Shown here: positions 8,877 through 17,733 of the stretch, in pieces
Layout: each line of letters starts with the position of its first letter
Numbering within the stretch: position 1 is the first letter of the stretch
Source: Peteryoungia rhizophila
GTDB lineage: Bacteria; Pseudomonadota; Alphaproteobacteria; Rhizobiales; Rhizobiaceae
Length of the DNA: 64,000 bases
Assembly: GCF_004912145.1 (NCBI RefSeq)
Contig: NZ_STGT01000001.1
Coordinates: 868,001-932,000 of the forward strand
Direction: 5' to 3'
Program-made: the position numbers and the translations under genes
The notes under the pieces: model-generated
The model's database searches: none
What the model saw: only the letters and a program-made list of their open reading frames with translations
Told to the model about the DNA's origin: nothing

Positions 8877-8894
8877 GTGAAACATTTGTGACAA
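8877..8894 (-). promoter_or_regulatory. PHO box of pstS
   Basis: On the minus strand the 18-mer TTGTCACAAATGTTTCAC matches the canonical PHO box CTGTCATAAATCTGTCAC at 14 of 18 positions, with the two TGTCA-like half-sites correctly 11 bases apart. It lies 109 bases upstream of the pstS start, where PhoB would activate. Confidence 0.85.
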
Positions 8895-8955
8895 AGAAAT
8901 GTGATTAAAAACAATCACATGCGAAACACGAAGACTCGATCATTGCGGTTTTGTG

Positions 8956-10212
8956 TCAGAACCGGACCGTAAACTCGCTGCCGGAGCCGAGCGCGGACTT
9001 CACGATCAGCCGCGCACGGTGGCGGGTGAGGATGTGTTTGACGATCGCAAGTCCCAGACCTGTCCCTTTTTTCGAGCGGCTGTCCTCGACATTGACGCGA
9101 TAGAAACGCTCGGTGAGGCGCGGCACGTGCTCGCCCGGAATGCCCGGACCATGGTCACGCACACTCACCTCCGTCGCACCGCCCAAATCTCGCCGCAGCG
9201 AGACCTCGACCACCTTGCCTTCCTGACCATATTTGCAGGCGTTCTCGATCAGGTTCTCGAAGACTTGCACCAGTTCGTCGCGCTCGCCCATCACCTCGAC
9301 CTTCTCCTCGGGCAGATCCAGCCTGATCTCCACCCCGAGGTCGGCTGCGAGCGGTGCAAGGCTGTCGCGCACATGTCCGAGGATCGGTGCCAGCTCCACT
9401 TTCTGATCGGGCGGCAGATGGGCCTTCAGCTCCAGTCGGGACAGGGACAGGAGATCATCGACGAGGCGGCTCATGCGGTTCGCCTGATCGAGCATGATGG
9501 CGAGGAAGCGCTCCTTGGCCTTCGCATCGTCGCGCGCCGGCCCCTGCATCGTCTCGATGAAACCGCGCAGCGAGGCGAGCGGCGTGCGCAGTTCATGGCT
9601 CGCATTGGCGACGAAGTCGCTGCGCATGCGGTCCAGGCGGCGCAATTCCGAAATATCGCGGAAAGACAGGAGAAAATACGGGGTCGTCTCCGCCTCACCG
9701 GAACGAACGGGCGCGACGCGGACAATATAGACCCGCTCCGAGGGCAGGCGCTCGGAATGCTCGATCTGGTTTGGCTCGCCAGTCTCGATCGTCTCGCGGA
9801 TCATGTCGAGAATGCCGGGCGAGCGCCAGCGGGTGGAAACATGCAGTCCGATCGGCGGAGCGCCGAAGACCCTGTCGGCCTCCCGGTTCCCCGCAATCAG
9901 CTCGGAGGCCGCGTTCAGCACGAAGATCGGCATGTCGAGTGCGTCGAGCGAGCCGAGGATGAGCGGTAGCGGGTCTGCGGCAGGTCCAGCGATCACGGGC
10001 GCCGGAGATATCGCCGTGCGGTCCGCTTCTTCCGGCAATTGTCGGAAGACCACCAGAAGAAAAAGGAGCACGAAGAGCGTGACGGCATACCCAGTCGCGG
10101 CCCCGGTTGCCCAGGCGCCGATGGCCAGCACTGCAGCTGCGAGAACGTAGATCCAGGCGGAAAGGATCCGCCTGAGGTCACCGCGCCAGCCGTCGTCCGT
10201 GTCTTCTGTCAT
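8956..10212 (-). CDS. phoR: Phosphate regulon sensor histidine kinase PhoR
   Basis: Membrane-bound kinase that phosphorylates PhoB under phosphate limitation. The 418-residue protein has two closely spaced N-terminal membrane helices (about residues 15-60), a PAS domain near 85-180, a HisKA domain with the phospho-His in NASHELRTPLASL, and a HATPase_c domain with N-box FENLIENACKYG, DHGPGIP and GTGLGLAIVKHIL. Two starts are possible, 10242 and 10212; I use 10212 (MTEDTDDGW). It lies upstream of pstS, with about 190 bases between that contain the PHO box. Confidence 0.93.
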   Translation of the reverse strand: MTEDTDDGWRGDLRRILSAWIYVLAAAVLAIGAWATGAATGYAVTLFVLLFLLVVFRQLPEEADRTAISPAPVIAGPAADPLPLILGSLDALDMPIFVLNAASELIAGNREADRVFGAPPIGLHVSTRWRSPGILDMIRETIETGEPNQIEHSERLPSERVYIVRVAPVRSGEAETTPYFLLSFRDISELRRLDRMRSDFVANASHELRTPLASLRGFIETMQGPARDDAKAKERFLAIMLDQANRMSRLVDDLLSLSRLELKAHLPPDQKVELAPILGHVRDSLAPLAADLGVEIRLDLPEEKVEVMGERDELVQVFENLIENACKYGQEGKVVEVSLRRDLGGATEVSVRDHGPGIPGEHVPRLTERFYRVNVEDSRSKKGTGLGLAIVKHILTRHRARLIVKSALGSGSEFTVRF

Positions 10213-10398
10213 TGCGCGCCGTGCGCTCCGCCTCGTCGTCATGGGATGCCTGATAGCTGCGATTCATGACAGAAGTTACACCACTCTGCCATCGCACCGC
10301 TGGGCTTATCCCCGCCCGTCCATTCCACTGGACCTGGAACCGACCCGCTTGAACTTCATTTCGGCTTAGGCTCAAGTAGCAGAAATCGAACAACGCAA

Positions 10399-11292
10399 AT
10401 GGGGAAGACGATGGACGCGCAGACGGAAAGCCGGGCAGTGACCTTGACGGTCGGAGGCAAGCAACGGGTCTACGATATCGACCTCCCGGACCTGCCGGAC
10501 TGGATCGAAGACGAGGCGTTGAAGTCCGGCGGCTTTCCCTATGACAAGAAGCTTTCCCAAAAAGACTATGACGCGGAGCTGACGCAGCTACAGATCGAGC
10601 TCGTCAAGGTGCAGTTCTGGATGCAGAAGACCGGCGAACGGGTCATGGCGCTGTTCGAGGGCCGTGATGCGGCGGGCAAAGGCGGCGCGATCCATGCGAC
10701 GCTGTCCTACATGAACCCCCGCTCCGCCCGGGTGGTCGCCCTGACCAAGCCGACGGAAACCGAACGAGGCCAATGGTATTTTCAACGCTATATCTCGCAT
10801 TTCCCGACGGCCGGCGAATTCGTCCTCTTCGACCGCTCCTGGTACAACCGCGCCGGCGTCGAACCGGTCATGGGCTTCTGCACGCCTGAACAGTATGAGA
10901 GCTTCCTCGAACAGGTTCCGCGCTTCGAAAAGCTGATCGAGCGGGAAGGCATCCGCTTCTTCAAGTTCTGGCTGGACACCGGGCAGGAGATGCAGCTGAA
11001 GCGCTTCCACGATCGCCGGCACGATCCACTGAAATGCTGGAAGCTGTCGCCGATGGACATCGCCGCCCTGAACAAGTGGGATGACTACACCATGAAACGC
11101 GACCGGATGCTGAAGGAGACGCATACGGACCGCGCGCCCTGGACCGTGCTGCATGCCAATGACAAGCGTCGGGCGCGCGTAAACCTGATCCGCCACATGC
11201 TGCTGTCGCTCGACTACGAAGGCAAGGATCTGGAGAAGATCGGCAAGATCGACAAGAAGATCATCGGCAGCGGATCGGGCTTCCTGGGCTGA
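10399..11292 (+). CDS. ppk2: Polyphosphate kinase 2
   Basis: PPK2-family enzyme that transfers phosphate between polyphosphate and nucleotides, mainly making NTP or NDP from polyP. The 297-residue single-domain protein shows Walker [13 protein letters not shown], the lid segment [18 protein letters not shown], Walker B-like [14 protein letters not shown], and [12 protein letters not shown], typical of class I PPK2. It is divergent from phoR, which links phosphate sensing with polyphosphate turnover. I see no clear PHO box ahead of it. A second Met four codons in (MDAQTES) is a possible start. Confidence 0.95.
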   Translation: MGKTMDAQTESRAVTLTVGGKQRVYDIDLPDLPDWIEDEALKSGGFPYDKKLSQKDYDAELTQLQIELVKVQFWMQKTGERVMALFEGRDAAGKGGAIHATLSYMNPRSARVVALTKPTETERGQWYFQRYISHFPTAGEFVLFDRSWYNRAGVEPVMGFCTPEQYESFLEQVPRFEKLIEREGIRFFKFWLDTGQEMQLKRFHDRRHDPLKCWKLSPMDIAALNKWDDYTMKRDRMLKETHTDRAPWTVLHANDKRRARVNLIRHMLLSLDYEGKDLEKIGKIDKKIIGSGSGFLG

Positions 11293-11329
11293 GGGCCCTT
11301 CTCGGTGGCGCCCTGCCCGATCAAGGCGA

Positions 11330-12523
11330 TCACTGTCCGGGCAGCACCCGGACAGCGTAGAGATTGACGCCGCGTCCGCCGCCCTCGATGTCGGCATTGA
11401 TCAGCAGGCGCCCCGGCGTGGAAGGCGCCATGCCATTGTCGAAGGACACACGGAAGAGCGCGTCCAGCTTTTGCGGATTGACCGTGAAGCGATGGCGCGG
11501 ACAATCTCCCATGCGCGGAAAATCGCATTCCACCGATATCTGGACCGGATCGTCGTCCGTCGACTGCAGCGTCAGCGCGATAGTCGATGTGCGGCCAGCC
11601 ATCTCCCGCAGGACTTCCGCCGGCACGGTCACCTCGACCGCCCCTGCTTCATCACGGCTGCGCGAGACGATTTGTGCGGCACTGCCATCGCTGGCCGTGA
11701 CGATATCGACGAGGGCATTGGCCCGCGGGCGGATCGCCGAGACCTGCTGCGGTTCGAAGACCTCGATCCAGTCGTCGGAGAAGCCGCCGCGGGCATCGAG
11801 CGCCTGGGGCCCTGCAGCCTGGGGCTCCGCTGCGGGATCGGTTGCCTCGGTGAAATCTTCCGATTCGACGCGTGGTGGCGGATTGGGCACGGAGGTATCG
11901 CGCTCCGCATCCGACAGCAGCAGGCCGGAGGAGTAGACCCACCAGGCGCCGATGCCGAAGGTGGCGACGAAGACCGAAAGCATCAGCAGGCGCGCAACAC
12001 GACCGCGTCGACGGCGCGGCGCCTTCAGTGGCCGCTCCGAGCGCATGTCGGGCATGGGGCCTTCGTCATTCGCATGGGCGTCTCGTGCCACCCTGGGTGA
12101 CATCTCGATCTCGTCGTCGAACGAAGGCTCGTCTTGTCCCGCTCCTCGGCCGCCAGCCTGGTCGAGAGATGCAAAACCCGGCTCGACGCGGCCGGCACTA
12201 CGCTCTGACGACGGTGCCATCGCCGGCTCCGGCGCGGCGCGTGGCGTCGGCGCAGCCGGGGCAGCAGACGGGCCAGCAACCGAGGGAGCAGATATCTCAG
12301 GCCTAATCTCCAGCCGGGCGCGCTCTTCCTGCTCGATCGAATGGATGAGCGCCTCCAGCCGGCGCCGCTGATAATTGATCACTTCCGGATCATCGATGTT
12401 CTGCTTGCCAAGGCCCGTCTCCAGGGCCTGACGCGCCGACTGATAGACGCGAGCGCGCGTCTCCGCATTGGCGCGGTCGGAACGCTCGAGCGCGTTCCTG
12501 ATGGCCGTTTCCAATCCACTCAT
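11330..12523 (-). CDS. Conserved membrane protein of unknown function
   Basis: I do not recognise a named family. The frame opens far upstream, but the likely start is MSGLETAIRNALERSDRANA at 12523, giving 397 residues. The N-terminal 80 residues are charged and helical, possibly coiled coil. A Pro/Ala/Glu-rich disordered stretch follows to about residue 165, then a basic patch (RRRRGRVARL) and one membrane helix (LMLSVFVATFGIGAWWVY, about 180-198). The C-terminal roughly 200 residues form a probably periplasmic domain. This suggests a single-pass inner-membrane protein with its C-terminus outside. It converges on ppk2. Confidence 0.8.
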   Translation of the reverse strand: MSGLETAIRNALERSDRANAETRARVYQSARQALETGLGKQNIDDPEVINYQRRRLEALIHSIEQEERARLEIRPEISAPSVAGPSAAPAAPTPRAAPEPAMAPSSERSAGRVEPGFASLDQAGGRGAGQDEPSFDDEIEMSPRVARDAHANDEGPMPDMRSERPLKAPRRRRGRVARLLMLSVFVATFGIGAWWVYSSGLLLSDAERDTSVPNPPPRVESEDFTEATDPAAEPQAAGPQALDARGGFSDDWIEVFEPQQVSAIRPRANALVDIVTASDGSAAQIVSRSRDEAGAVEVTVPAEVLREMAGRTSTIALTLQSTDDDPVQISVECDFPRMGDCPRHRFTVNPQKLDALFRVSFDNGMAPSTPGRLLINADIEGGGRGVNLYAVRVLPGQ

Positions 12524-12751
12524 TGGCCGCCATACTCCTTCGGGGGTCGCCCAAGCCACATCGCAATCATCGTTTAGATTCGGTAAACGCTCGATTTTTC
12601 CAGCACAAGCCCGGAAAACCCGTATGCAGCGCAATAAACACAGGAATGAGGCCGGATCGTCCCGCCCGTGCGAGCGGGAACGAAGGCGGTTTCTCCTGTT
12701 CATCGCGCGAATTGTGCAGTCCGGCTTTCCTCTCGGTGAAGGATCTGATAT

Positions 12752-12774
12752 TTGACGTTTGCGTAAACGTAAAC
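12752..12774 (+). promoter_or_regulatory. TTGACGTTTGCGTAAACGTAAAC operator-like site
   Basis: The segment TTTGCGTAAACGTAAA (12758-12773) matches the palindrome upstream of the fadD-like gene (15789-15804, read in reverse) at 13 of 16 positions, including the full CGTAAACGT core. It lies just before the ribosome site of the nitronate monooxygenase gene. It resembles, from memory, motifs assigned to MerR-type LiuR regulators of acyl-CoA catabolism. Confidence 0.5.
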
Positions 12775-12792
12775 TTCCTGGGAGGTGAAGTG

Positions 12793-13752
12793 ATGGCCCT
12801 GCCGCCGATCCTGAAAGACAATCTGAGGCTACCCGTCGTCGCCTCACCGCTCTTCATCATATCACATCCGAAACTGACATTGGCCCAGTGCAAGGCCGGC
12901 ATTGTCGGCTCCTTTCCGGCGCTCAATGCCCGGCCCGAGGCCCAGCTCGACGAGTGGCTCGCCGAAATCACCGAGGACCTCGCCTCCCACAACGCGAAGA
13001 ACCCCGACCGCCCGGCCGCCCCGTTTGCCGTCAACCAGATCGTGCACATGTCGAACAAGCGGCTCGAGCACGACCTGATGATGTGCGTCAAATACAAGGT
13101 TCCAATCGTGATCTCCTCGCTCGGCGCCGTGCCGGAGGTGAATGCCGCCGTGCATTCCTATGGCGGGATCGTATTGCATGACGTGATCAACAACCGCCAC
13201 GCCAATTCGGCGATCCGCAAGGGCGCTGACGGCCTGATCGCGGTCGCGACCGGTGCTGGCGGCCATGCCGGCACGCTTTCGCCTTTTGCCCTCGTCCAGG
13301 AAATCCGCGAATGGTTCGACGGCCCGCTGCTGCTCGCGGGCGCCATCGCCAATGGCGGTGCGGTCCTCGCGGCCCAGGCGATGGGGGCCGACATGGCCTA
13401 TATCGGCTCGCCCTTCATCGCGACCGAAGAGGCGCGTGCGTCGGCCGAATACAAGCAGGCGATCGTCGACGCCCATGCCAATGACATTGTTTACTCCAAC
13501 TATTTCACCGGCATCCACGGCAACTACCTGAAGCCCTCGATCGCGGCTGCCGGCCTCGATCCGGACAATCTGCCGGAGGCGGATCCGTCGAAGATGGACT
13601 TCGACAAGGCGACCACCGGCGCCAAGGCCTGGAAGGACATCTGGGGCTGCGGCCAGGGTATCGGCGCCGTCAAGGCCGTCGAACCGGTGGCCGCTGTGGT
13701 CGATCGGCTGGAGCGGGAATATATCGGCGCAAAAAAGGCGATTTGCGGCTGA
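12793..13752 (+). CDS. Nitronate monooxygenase (2-nitropropane dioxygenase family)
   Basis: FMN-dependent TIM-barrel enzyme oxidising alkyl nitronates such as propionate-3-nitronate; family members also include enoyl-reductase-like proteins. The 319 residues show the N-terminal LRLPVVASPLFIIS, the catalytic-region GAGGHAGTLSPFALV and the FMN-phosphate loop LLAGAIANGGAVLAAQAMGAD, then YIGSPFIATEEA. The ATG at 12793 is chosen for its GGAGGTGAAG ribosome site; in-frame codons further upstream run through AT-rich promoter sequence. It lies alone between the divergent membrane-protein gene and the DUF1176 gene. Confidence 0.9.
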   Translation: MALPPILKDNLRLPVVASPLFIISHPKLTLAQCKAGIVGSFPALNARPEAQLDEWLAEITEDLASHNAKNPDRPAAPFAVNQIVHMSNKRLEHDLMMCVKYKVPIVISSLGAVPEVNAAVHSYGGIVLHDVINNRHANSAIRKGADGLIAVATGAGGHAGTLSPFALVQEIREWFDGPLLLAGAIANGGAVLAAQAMGADMAYIGSPFIATEEARASAEYKQAIVDAHANDIVYSNYFTGIHGNYLKPSIAAAGLDPDNLPEADPSKMDFDKATTGAKAWKDIWGCGQGIGAVKAVEPVAAVVDRLEREYIGAKKAICG

Positions 13753-13800
13753 AGCCACCCCTGCTAGCGTCCCCGCCGAATCGATTTTTGCGGGGATGCC

Positions 13801-14862
13801 ATGACCTTGTCTCGAACCACCCTGACGCTCGCCGTGTTTCTCGGCGCCACCTTGCCGGTGTTTGCCGCTGACGGCGCTTTCAAGGAGTTCAGATCCTGGC
13901 AGGTGCTCTGCAGCCAGACACTTTCCTGCAGCATGCGCCAATTCCTGTCCGACAACGGCCTGTCCGGCTTCGAACTTCAGCGCGCGGGCGGACCGGAGGC
14001 ACCGGTCGTCCTGGTCCTGTCCCCGAGCGACAGCGCGATCGTCGAAGGCGATGGTGACCTACAGGCCAGCATAACCTTCGACGGCGCACAATCGGTGACG
14101 ATCCCGAACTCAGATATCGTAGCAGACCCGAATGCCGCCACGCTTTCGATTTCCGGCGACTTCATCGGCAGCGGGTTGATCGACAGCCTGAAGGACGGGA
14201 CCACCGCAACGATCACCATCACGCGCGGCACGAGGACCGTCGAAGGCGATGTCACGCTTGCGGGTGCTGCAGCCAGCCTGCTCTTCATCGACGAATACCA
14301 GAAACGCGTCGGCCATGTGGACGCGATGAGCGCCAAGGGCGACAAGGCGCCCAACCCGGCCCCGCCGGTCTCCGACATCCGCCGCTTCGCAGATTTTCCC
14401 GAGGCTGTGCGCGGGCGGTTCACCGCCAGTGGCGAATGCGCCGACACGGAAGAAAGCATGCTGGGCGGCAATGCGCTCGCCCACAAGCTCGGCAGCGAAC
14501 AGACACTTTATGTCACGCCGTGCGGCATGGGCGGGGCCTACAACTTCCCCTATGCGGTCTTCCTCGACAGCTATGGCAGTGTCAGCACGCTCGCCTTTCC
14601 AATGATGCAGGATGGCGCGCCGAGCGCCGCGACCGTTGCCTTCAATCTCGACTATGACCACGAGGCAAAGACCTTCTCCGCCTTCTTCAAGGGCCGCGGC
14701 GTCGGCGACTGCGGCACCATCAGCCAATGGAAGCTCGTCGAGAGCGGGGTCGGGCCGCAATTGGTGCTGATTGAAGAGGCTTTTCAAGACTGCCCTTCGG
14801 AGTTCAACGAGAACGACACCGTCGATGTGGAGAACTGGCCGAAGACCTGGCCGCTCGACTAG
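13801..14862 (+). CDS. DUF1176 family secreted protein
   Basis: The 353 residues start with a signal peptide (LTLAVFLGATLPVFA, cleavage before ADGAF). The body has the layout of DUF1176 proteins: an N-terminal beta-rich domain with paired cysteines (VLCSQTLSCSMRQF), a basic/Pro linker near 180, and a C-terminal domain with further Cys residues (GECADTE, TPCGMGG, GDCGTIS, QDCPSEF) that probably form disulfides, ending in WPKTWPLD. The N-terminal part recalls invasion-associated-locus-B domains. It is probably periplasmic; the role is unknown. Confidence 0.85.
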   Translation: MTLSRTTLTLAVFLGATLPVFAADGAFKEFRSWQVLCSQTLSCSMRQFLSDNGLSGFELQRAGGPEAPVVLVLSPSDSAIVEGDGDLQASITFDGAQSVTIPNSDIVADPNAATLSISGDFIGSGLIDSLKDGTTATITITRGTRTVEGDVTLAGAAASLLFIDEYQKRVGHVDAMSAKGDKAPNPAPPVSDIRRFADFPEAVRGRFTASGECADTEESMLGGNALAHKLGSEQTLYVTPCGMGGAYNFPYAVFLDSYGSVSTLAFPMMQDGAPSAATVAFNLDYDHEAKTFSAFFKGRGVGDCGTISQWKLVESGVGPQLVLIEEAFQDCPSEFNENDTVDVENWPKTWPLD

Positions 14863-14916
14863 AAGCGCATGCACGATGGCGGCCGGTGAATTTTTGCCCG
14901 GCTGCCGAAATGCGTC

Positions 14917-14945
14917 TTGAAATCAGCTGGCAATCCCTGTATCAG
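14917..14945 (+). promoter_or_regulatory. Sigma-70 promoter of tRNA-Thr
   Basis: TTGAAA at 14917-14922, a 17-base spacer, then TATCAG at 14940-14945. Spacing is ideal, and the start would fall about 37 bases before the mature tRNA. Confidence 0.65.
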
Positions 14946-14988
14946 CCCCTCACCAAACGCGACGGGGATTTTTCCCGGTCCAGCGCTG

Positions 14989-15064
14989 GCCGCTTTAGCT
15001 CAGGTGGTAGAGCACATCATTCGTAATGATGGGGTCGCAGGTTCGAGTCCTGCAAGCGGCACCA
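14989..15064 (+). tRNA. tRNA-Thr (anticodon CGT)
   Basis: The 76 bases fold as a cloverleaf with acceptor stem GCCGCTT/AAGCGGC, D-arm GCTCAGGTGGTAGAGC, anticodon stem CATCA/TGATG with loop TTCGTAA, and T-arm GCAGGTTCGAGTCCTGC. CCA is encoded. Anticodon CGT reads ACG threonine codons. Confidence 0.96.
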
Positions 15065-15243
15065 GTTTTCCCAGCAAGTTTCAGCAAGATCCCCTTCCCC
15101 GCTAAGGCTTTCTGTGCCATGAGCGCCGTCGGGCGCGAGTGCCGTAAACTTTAGTACGGGCTCGGGCGGGTTGATTGACGTCTCTCCTGCTGCAGCGCGA
15201 TTACGCTGCCGTCCATATAATCCCTCGACGCTGTCCTCCGCAT

Positions 15244-15273
15244 GGAAAAAGGGCCCCGCGTGGCGAGGCCCTT
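15244..15273 (-). terminator. Terminator of the PRC-barrel gene
   Basis: Read on the minus strand, AAGGGCCTCG...CGGGGCCCTT forms a GC-rich stem followed by TTTCC, about 25 bases after the stop at 15299. Confidence 0.7.
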
Positions 15274-15298
15274 CGATCACCGTCTCAATTCGGCGGGA

Positions 15299-15694
15299 TC
15301 AGATCCAGTACGGCGGAACGCCGTAGTAATCGTAGACCGAGCGGCCGTTGTTGCGGTACCAGTCTTCGCTGTCGTCACCATGTTTCGGCGCAGCTTCGAC
15401 CTGCTCCTTGGTGAGATCGATGCGATAGCCGTCGAGGCTCTCGTCATAGGTCAGCTTTTCCCAGGGCAGTGGGTAATAGTCGTCACCGATACCCCAGAAA
15501 CCGCCGAAGCTCAGGACCGCATAGGCCACCCGGCCGCCGCGCTTTTCGAGAACGACACGCTGGACCGAGCCGATGCGCCCGCCATCGCGGCCATAAACGG
15601 CTGTGCCTTCAACCTTGTCGCTGGCGATCAAGTTCGGGGTATCCTTGACATAGGGATCCTGGCCACTGGTGGCGGTTCGATTTTCCTGCAACAT
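15299..15694 (-). CDS. PRC-barrel domain protein
   Basis: Small 131-residue protein with one PRC-barrel (residues about 22-85: VEGTAVYGRDGGRIGSVQRV and VAYAVLSFGGFWGIGDDYYP), a fold shared by photosynthetic reaction-centre subunit H and RNA-metabolism proteins. The C-terminus is acidic and Tyr-rich (DWYRNNGRSVYDYYGVPPYW). The start at 15694 follows GGAGGATAT; the frame extends upstream but without a ribosome site. Such stand-alone proteins are common in rhizobia and their role is unknown. It is divergent from the acyl-CoA synthetase gene. Confidence 0.88.
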   Translation of the reverse strand: MLQENRTATSGQDPYVKDTPNLIASDKVEGTAVYGRDGGRIGSVQRVVLEKRGGRVAYAVLSFGGFWGIGDDYYPLPWEKLTYDESLDGYRIDLTKEQVEAAPKHGDDSEDWYRNNGRSVYDYYGVPPYWI

Positions 15695-15788
15695 TGGGAT
15701 ATCCTCCTTGTTGGTTGTCGATGAAGAGGTAACGGCCGGCGCTGGTGCATGGTTCCTCTCAAAGCGCCGTGAAGGCCCGACAGGATTG

Positions 15789-15804
15789 TTGACGTTTACG
15801 TCAA
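15789..15804. promoter_or_regulatory. Palindrome TTGACGTTTACGTCAA upstream of the fadD-like gene
   Basis: Near-perfect 16-base palindrome, symmetric except for the central TT/AA, 118 bases before the acyl-CoA synthetase start and 95 before the PRC-barrel start. It shares the core with the site at 12752-12774, suggesting one regulator for both catabolic genes. Confidence 0.55.
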
Positions 15805-15921
15805 GGTTAGATAGCCTTTCCACAGTTGCACTGCCGGCGTGGGAACGCATAAAGCTTTCGGGACCTGAGGAGGAATCGGCCCCGAGACGGGCATGCAGAC
15901 AACGAGAGTTTCGGGAGGAAC

Positions 15922-17631
15922 ATGATGACGGAAACTATGAGCCGCCTCAGCGGCCGCGCCGCCGAGAAGATCTGGGTGAAGTCCTATCCGGCCTCCGTGC
16001 CGGCCGAGATCGCACCGCATGCCCATCAATCGCTGGGTGCGCTTTTCGAAGCGAGCTGCGCCAAATTCGCCGACAGGCTGGCCTTCTCCAGCATGGGCCG
16101 CGGAATGACCTTCCGCGAACTCGAGCAGCAGTCGCGCAAGGTCGGGGCCTGGCTGCAGTCGAAGGGGCTTGTCAAAGGCGACCGCGTCGCTGTCATGACG
16201 CCGAACATCCTGCAGAACCCGGTCGCGGTTTATGGCATCCTGCGCGCCGGGATGATCGTGGTGAACGTCAACCCGCTCTACACGCCGCGCGAACTCGAAC
16301 ACCAGCTCAAGGATTCCGGCGCCAAGGCGATCGTGGTTCTTGAAAACTTCGCCCATACCGTCGAACAGGTCGTCGCCCGCACCGACGTCAAGCATGTCGT
16401 GGTTTGCGCCATGGGGGATATGCTGGGCCTGAAGGGCCACATCGTCAATCTCGTCGTGCGCAAGGTCAAAAAGCTCGTGCCTGCCTGGTCGATCCCCGGC
16501 CACACGAACTTCAAGGCCATGCTGTCGGAAGGCGAGAAGCTTGCGCTGAAGCCCGTCGACGTGGCGTCTGATGACGTCGCCTTCCTGCAATATACCGGCG
16601 GCACGACCGGCGTTTCCAAGGGTGCGACGCTCACCCATGCCAATCTGCTCGCCAACAAGCAGCAGATCGCGCTCTGGCTCGAAGCCGCCTTCGCGGGCCA
16701 ATCGCGGCCCGAAGTCCTGAACTTCGTCTGCGCGCTGCCGCTCTACCATATCTTCGCCCTCACCGTGAATTCGCTGATGGGCGTGGCACTCGGTGGCCAC
16801 AACCTGCTGATCGCCAATCCGCGCGACATTCCGGGTTTCATCAAGGAGCTGCAGGGCTTCAGGTCGCATGTCTTTCCGGGCCTCAACACGCTGTTCAACG
16901 CGATGATGAACAATCCGGAATTCAAGAAGCTCGACTTTTCCTCGCTGATGCTCGTGCTCGGCGGCGGCATGGCGATCCAGCGGCCGGTGGCCGAACGCTG
17001 GCTGGAGATGACGGGACGTCCAATCACCGAAGGCTACGGCCTATCCGAGACCTCTCCGGTCGCAACCGTCAACCGTCTCGATGCCCGTGAGTTCACCGGC
17101 ATGATCGGCCTGCCGCTGCCCTCGACGGACATCGAGATCCGCGACGAGGACGGCAATACGCTGCCGGTCGGCGACGTGGGCGAGATCTGCATCCGCGGTC
17201 CGCAGGTCATGGCGGGCTATTGGCAGCGTCCAGAAGAGACAGCCAAAGTCATGAGCGATGACGGCTTCTTCCGCTCCGGCGATATGGGCCTGATGGACGA
17301 ACGTGGCTATGTGAAAATCGTCGATCGCAAGAAGGACATGATCCTCGTCTCCGGCTTCAACGTCTATCCGAACGAGATCGAGGAAGTGGCCGTCATGCAT
17401 GCCGGCGTTCTCGAATGCGCCGCCGTCGGCGTGCCGGACGAGCATTCGGGCGAAGCCGTGAAGCTCTTCGTGGTCAAGAAGGACGAAAACCTCACCATCG
17501 ACGAGCTGAAGGCCCATTGCGCCGCGAACCTCACCAACTACAAGCGGCCGCGCTATATCGAGTTCCGTTCGGAACTGCCGAAAACCAATGTCGGCAAGAT
17601 CCTGCGGCGCGAATTGCGCGACGGAAAATAA
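15922..17631 (+). CDS. fadD: Long-chain fatty acid-CoA ligase
   Basis: Adenylate-forming enzyme that activates long-chain fatty acids to acyl-CoA for beta-oxidation or lipid remodelling. The 569 residues show the AMP-binding P-loop QYTGGTTGVSKGATLTHANL, the A5-type motif EGYGLSETSP, YWQRPEETAK, the hinge region RSGDMGLMDERGYVKIVDRK, and the C-terminal catalytic Lys in LPKTNVGKILRRELR. The ribosome site GGGAGG lies just before two adjacent ATG codons (15922, 15925). A palindromic operator-like site is 118 bases upstream and a terminator follows. The symbol is by similarity; rhizobia have several paralogues. Confidence 0.92.
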   Translation: MMTETMSRLSGRAAEKIWVKSYPASVPAEIAPHAHQSLGALFEASCAKFADRLAFSSMGRGMTFRELEQQSRKVGAWLQSKGLVKGDRVAVMTPNILQNPVAVYGILRAGMIVVNVNPLYTPRELEHQLKDSGAKAIVVLENFAHTVEQVVARTDVKHVVVCAMGDMLGLKGHIVNLVVRKVKKLVPAWSIPGHTNFKAMLSEGEKLALKPVDVASDDVAFLQYTGGTTGVSKGATLTHANLLANKQQIALWLEAAFAGQSRPEVLNFVCALPLYHIFALTVNSLMGVALGGHNLLIANPRDIPGFIKELQGFRSHVFPGLNTLFNAMMNNPEFKKLDFSSLMLVLGGGMAIQRPVAERWLEMTGRPITEGYGLSETSPVATVNRLDAREFTGMIGLPLPSTDIEIRDEDGNTLPVGDVGEICIRGPQVMAGYWQRPEETAKVMSDDGFFRSGDMGLMDERGYVKIVDRKKDMILVSGFNVYPNEIEEVAVMHAGVLECAAVGVPDEHSGEAVKLFVVKKDENLTIDELKAHCAANLTNYKRPRYIEFRSELPKTNVGKILRRELRDGK

Positions 17632-17642
17632 ATCGATTTAAA
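17627..17642. promoter_or_regulatory. AATAAATCGATTTAAA palindrome upstream of pgi
   Basis: Matches the perfect palindrome TTTAAATCGATTTAAA at 14 of 16 positions. It overlaps the fadD stop, about 90 bases before pgi. A near-identical site precedes frk (22838-22855). The central CG and AT flanks are typical of LacI-family operators. Confidence 0.5.
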
Positions 17643-17645
17643 TTC

Positions 17646-17670
17646 GGGGAGGCGTGAGCCTCCCCTTCGT
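17646..17670 (+). terminator. Terminator of the fadD-like gene
   Basis: Perfect eight-base stem GGGGAGGC-GTGA-GCCTCCCC followed by TTCGTCTT, 15 bases after the stop codon. Confidence 0.8.
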
Positions 17671-17733
17671 CTTGATCCCGTCTCAAGTCGCTAATAAGGT
17701 CCCCGGCATCATCGCCGAACCAGGGACATTCCG

